The notes below the pieces were generated by a model, which ran no database searches, had not been told where the DNA came from, and saw only the letters and a program-made list of their open reading frames with translations. Below, one piece after another: positions 5,601 through 5,934 of a DNA stretch of 5,934 bases. The stretch is from assembly GCF_946187255.1 (NCBI RefSeq), contig NZ_CAMHRZ010000216.1, forward strand, positions 1 through 5,934, in the 5' to 3' direction. A program made the position numbers and the translations under genes. The DNA comes from an uncultured Ruminococcus sp. GTDB lineage: Bacteria > Bacillota > Clostridia > Oscillospirales > Ruminococcaceae. Each line of letters starts with the position of its first letter. Position 1 is the stretch's first letter.

Positions 5601-5934
5601 TCTCCGACGCTAAGGGCGAAAACGAGATCAATCCCGAAGACACCATCGTTGCTAAGAAGGAACACGCTTTCGGCGAACCCGAATTTGTATGGTCCGAGGA
5701 TAACACCTCCGCAGAAGCTGTATTCACCTGCACAGGCGGCGGCGAGCAGGAGAGAGTAACCGCAGTTGTAACTTCCGACGTTGTACCCGCAACTTACTTC
5801 GAGGACGGCAGAGCATACTACACCGCAACAGTAGAGTTCGAGGGCAAGACCTACACCAAGATCAAGAGCGTTGAACTCACCAAGCTGACTTACGTTCCTC
5901 CCGTAATCTCCTTCGTAAAGGGCGAGGGCGCAGT
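2471..5934 (+). CDS. Large secreted multi-module repeat protein, 3' partial
   Basis: The frame stays open from ATG 2471 to the window end (1154 complete codons, no stop), so the protein exceeds 1150 residues. An in-frame TGA at 2462 precedes the start. Modules in order: signal peptide (1-44); an unassigned beta-rich segment (about 45-162); Ig-like/MBG-type modules at 163-241, 242-314 and 409-485, with a spacer at 315-408; a CBM-like segment (486-627); two diverged ~80-residue modules (647-725 and 752-831); a partial C-terminal repeat carrying an EF-hand-like loop (832-888); then two full repeats of about 126 residues (892-1017 and 1018-1141). There is no catalytic motif I recognise. The frame has its own promoter and follows a GH9 cellulase gene. 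Ig-like modules in a secreted Clostridia-type protein suggest a surface, adhesion or substrate-binding role, but the function is unknown. Cell-wall anchoring signals or a dockerin, if any, would be beyond the window. Confidence 0.93.
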   Translation, partial: MTENTKKNSKRMIAGMMALLTVSGAVPANIGSFMMTSTAIVASAYTETPTTYTKDSDSIADGVILTKPSDKVDFSGTSEEMIFDSKTKWVDSESLGEEDANSTWSGVHSIYIDENGNFICNDFEDYTTLIPEDGKTFKISYDSANNVWHLAQVDAQQSPEEQKTTLTAENTTVTMGNNSAEIASVVVGETTLTTDDYDVSYTTTAGDPVEGVPTNVGDYTAVITGKGKYEGSVEKEFSIKLDIKNAGVTFNENTADIAAVQYFESYLQAGVDYTIAYKDENFNHIDKPTSVGTYYAVFKGKGDFTGTKEVMFTIGTVYSKGTIPLGQLKVGDYVGAGVTITQYQGGPPIQKFNDVKLCDFELLDDYVITGNSFAEGKNAFKITYINEEYLWEDCIIWESVQTYLPELVKTSIETANITLAENSSEVISVVLDGKTMSPETDYDISYDRIDGEPFNGVPSDPGIYECVITGKGDYDGETCKYFRINSPKEHEGLVFYEIEANDDTLGTTKTLKGKDVDATGYPCDYDGWVIGSLNISDTQSVNCDLTFNAKNGRRISMIVLTVGSSDNHKGTVTVSGADRIVHDEDKIYAYVDGDGAESITFGYSVTDDLENSPNIQIDCAEVYYEEDAEPDKYVKDVLFTPNADGNLTPEAFPGFVSITKEQAMSWYDFSNTHSTLFIYDYDSDEGKLSCMLYMYGGFVASIKSEITAENIDIFIGNDIRVVYPIAEIPKYELTYAMNEVTEPIEGDPDALLTADMLPKFSPVSIADAAKWFDAPTDGYSYLLYDFDEDGNTCLAVYKNGEYLMSGSGKMKLSDIEKRIEDGDHLFYTRKIVNFTEVRANDPTYTQAGNIKYYTGDDGDLYTDDKGKLLTDRNNDGKVDIEDTVIPQLTLVHYEAVPAGCTTDGSTEYWYDPDADKYFTDAEGANEITKDQTVVKAKGHRYANPVWHWSDDFTSATVDVTCRDCNDPVTLTATVTATVLVEPTYTTTGQTEFFAFASMGTQTFRYTKTVEVAKLALTHVKAVDSTCEAEGNTEYWYDAATGQYFSDAKGENEINPEDTIVAKKEHAFGEPEFVWSEDNTSAEAVFTCTGGGEQERVTAVVTSDVVPATYFEDGRAYYTATVEFEGKTYTKIKSVELTKLTYVPPVISFVKGEGA
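2957..3193 (+). repeat. Ig-like/MBG-type module A
   Basis: This copy has the pattern DYDVSY ... GDYTAVITGKGKYEGSVEKEF, which is typical of bacterial MBG/YDG-type Ig-like modules ('DYxVxY ... GxYxAxITGKGxYxGxxxxxFxI'). It is most similar to module C. Such modules act as spacers or adhesion units in secreted proteins. The family call is by recognition and was not searched. Confidence 0.75.
3194..3412 (+). repeat. Ig-like/MBG-type module B
   Basis: This is the second, more diverged copy, directly after module A with no linker. It keeps the DYTIAY ... GTYYAVFKGKGDFTG ... FTI pattern but differs from A and C in its first half (VQYFESYLQAG in place of the VVxxG strand). Confidence 0.7.
3695..3925 (+). 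repeat. Ig-like/MBG-type module C
   Basis: This is the third copy, with DYDISY ... GIYECVITGKGDYDGETCKYF. It aligns with module A along its length (AEN..., E-I/V-x-SVV, GVP, ITGKG). It carries two Cys (CVITGKG and ETCKYF) that module A lacks, which could form an internal disulfide. Confidence 0.75.
3926..4351 (+). other. Beta-rich segment, possible carbohydrate-binding module
   Basis: About 142 residues follow Ig-like module C. The pattern of alternating hydrophobic strands (LTFNAKNGRRISMIVLTVG, GTVTVSG, SITFGYSVTDD, IQIDCAEVYYEED) resembles a jelly-roll carbohydrate-binding module, in which a final 'IxIDxxxVYY' strand is common. I cannot name a CBM family. The proximity of a cellulase makes a glycan-binding role plausible, but the evidence is weak. 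Confidence 0.35.
4409..4645 (+). repeat. Unrecognised ~80-aa module, copy 1
   Basis: This is the first of two diverged tandem copies. Shared features are an LT....P.F..I/V start, an alpha-helical A..W(Y/F)D motif (here QAMSWYDF), a YD(Y/F)D acidic hairpin (FIYDYDSDEG), a hydrophobic strand, and a short helix before the final strand (IRVVYPI). I do not recognise the family. Confidence 0.65.
4724..4963 (+). repeat. Unrecognised ~80-aa module, copy 2
   Basis: The second copy starts LTADMLPKFSPVSIADAAKW and contains LLYDFDEDGN, and it aligns with the copy at 4409 with nearly equal length (80 versus 79 residues). A 26-residue link (4646-4723) ending in an acidic, Pro-containing stretch separates the two. 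The DFDEDGN loop could bind a metal, or simply be a beta-turn. Confidence 0.65.
4964..5134 (+). repeat. Partial C-terminal repeat (front half only)
   Basis: TYTQAGNIKYYTGDDGDLYT and what follows align with the front half of the two full repeats downstream (TTDGSTEYWYD...KYFTDAEGANEI...TVV). The back half, with its WSxDxxSA and TC motifs, is absent. Where the full copies have NEI plus a few residues, this copy has a longer stretch with an EF-hand-like loop. Confidence 0.6.
5081..5116 (+). other. EF-hand/dockerin-like calcium-binding loop
   Basis: The twelve residues DRNNDGKVDIED place D, N, D, K, D and D at positions 1, 3, 5, 7, 9 and 12. These are the liganding positions of EF-hand and type I dockerin loops, with Gly at 6 and a hydrophobic residue at 8. 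Only one loop is present, and no paired dockerin half is nearby, so this is not a working dockerin as seen; calcium stabilisation of the fold is the simpler inference. Confidence 0.6.
5144..5521 (+). repeat. 126-aa C-terminal repeat, copy 1
   Basis: Starts at HYEAVPAGC and contains STEYWYD, KYFTDAEGANEI, a W-x-W-S-x-D motif, VTCRDC and TYTTTG. The type is familiar from Clostridia surface proteins ('ATCTxxGxxEYWxC...YFxDxxG...EI'), with no function I can state. Two Cys, at 5168 and 5351, are 61 residues apart. Confidence 0.75.
5522..5893 (+). repeat. 126-aa C-terminal repeat, copy 2
   Basis: Starts at HVKAVDSTC and contains NTEYWYD, QYFSDAKGENEI, WSEDNTSAEA and FTCTGGG. The two Cys codons at 5546 and 5729 are again 61 residues apart and exactly 378 bases from those in copy 1, so no insertion or deletion separates the copies up to that point. 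The second Cys of copy 1's CRDC pair is lost here. The frame continues past this copy to the window end. Confidence 0.75.

Noticed and set aside
4760..5665. Long minus-strand reading frame (301 codons) opposite the large secreted-protein gene
   Set aside because: The plus strand encodes coherent repeats here. The minus frame exists because the codon bias of the real gene avoids triplets that read as stops on the other strand.

Overview
The window looks like chromosomal DNA of a cellulose-degrading Clostridia-type Firmicute, most plausibly a Ruminococcus close to R. albus. The reasons are a glycoside hydrolase family 9 (GH9) cellulase with an N-terminal Ig-like domain, strong AGGAGG-type ribosome binding sites, an extended -10 sigma-A promoter, and a very large secreted multi-module protein of the type common in Ruminococcus. 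The genus is inferred from style of sequence; no search was run.

Layout: (1) Positions 2-2086 hold the 3' part of a GH9 gene whose start lies upstream of the window. It encodes an Ig-like domain, a complete catalytic domain with its expected acidic residues, a charged low-complexity linker and a C-terminal membrane helix, so it appears to be a cell-surface, membrane-tethered cellulase. (2) An intrinsic terminator with a UUCG loop follows, nested inside a second, 10-bp inverted repeat. (3) Positions 2161-2470 form a regulatory region: a 14-bp palindrome just upstream of a near-consensus promoter, an 11-bp inverted copy of its flank downstream of the predicted transcription start, a roughly 180-nt leader, and a 21-codon reading frame with a perfect AAGGAGG site. 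(4) From 2471 to the end of the window runs one uninterrupted reading frame (1154 complete codons, no stop) encoding a secreted repeat protein: signal peptide, three Ig-like/MBG-type modules, a CBM-like beta-rich segment, two diverged copies of an unrecognised ~80-residue module, then repeats with a 126-residue period, the first of them partial and carrying an EF-hand/dockerin-like calcium loop.

All supported genes are on the plus strand. The two large genes seem to be separate transcription units (terminator, then own promoter), but both products act outside the cell. A reasonable inference is that the GH9 enzyme hydrolyses cellulose at the cell surface while the large protein has a binding, adhesion or scaffold role. 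The second function is not demonstrated by the sequence. The long minus-strand reading frames are antisense shadows and are left out.
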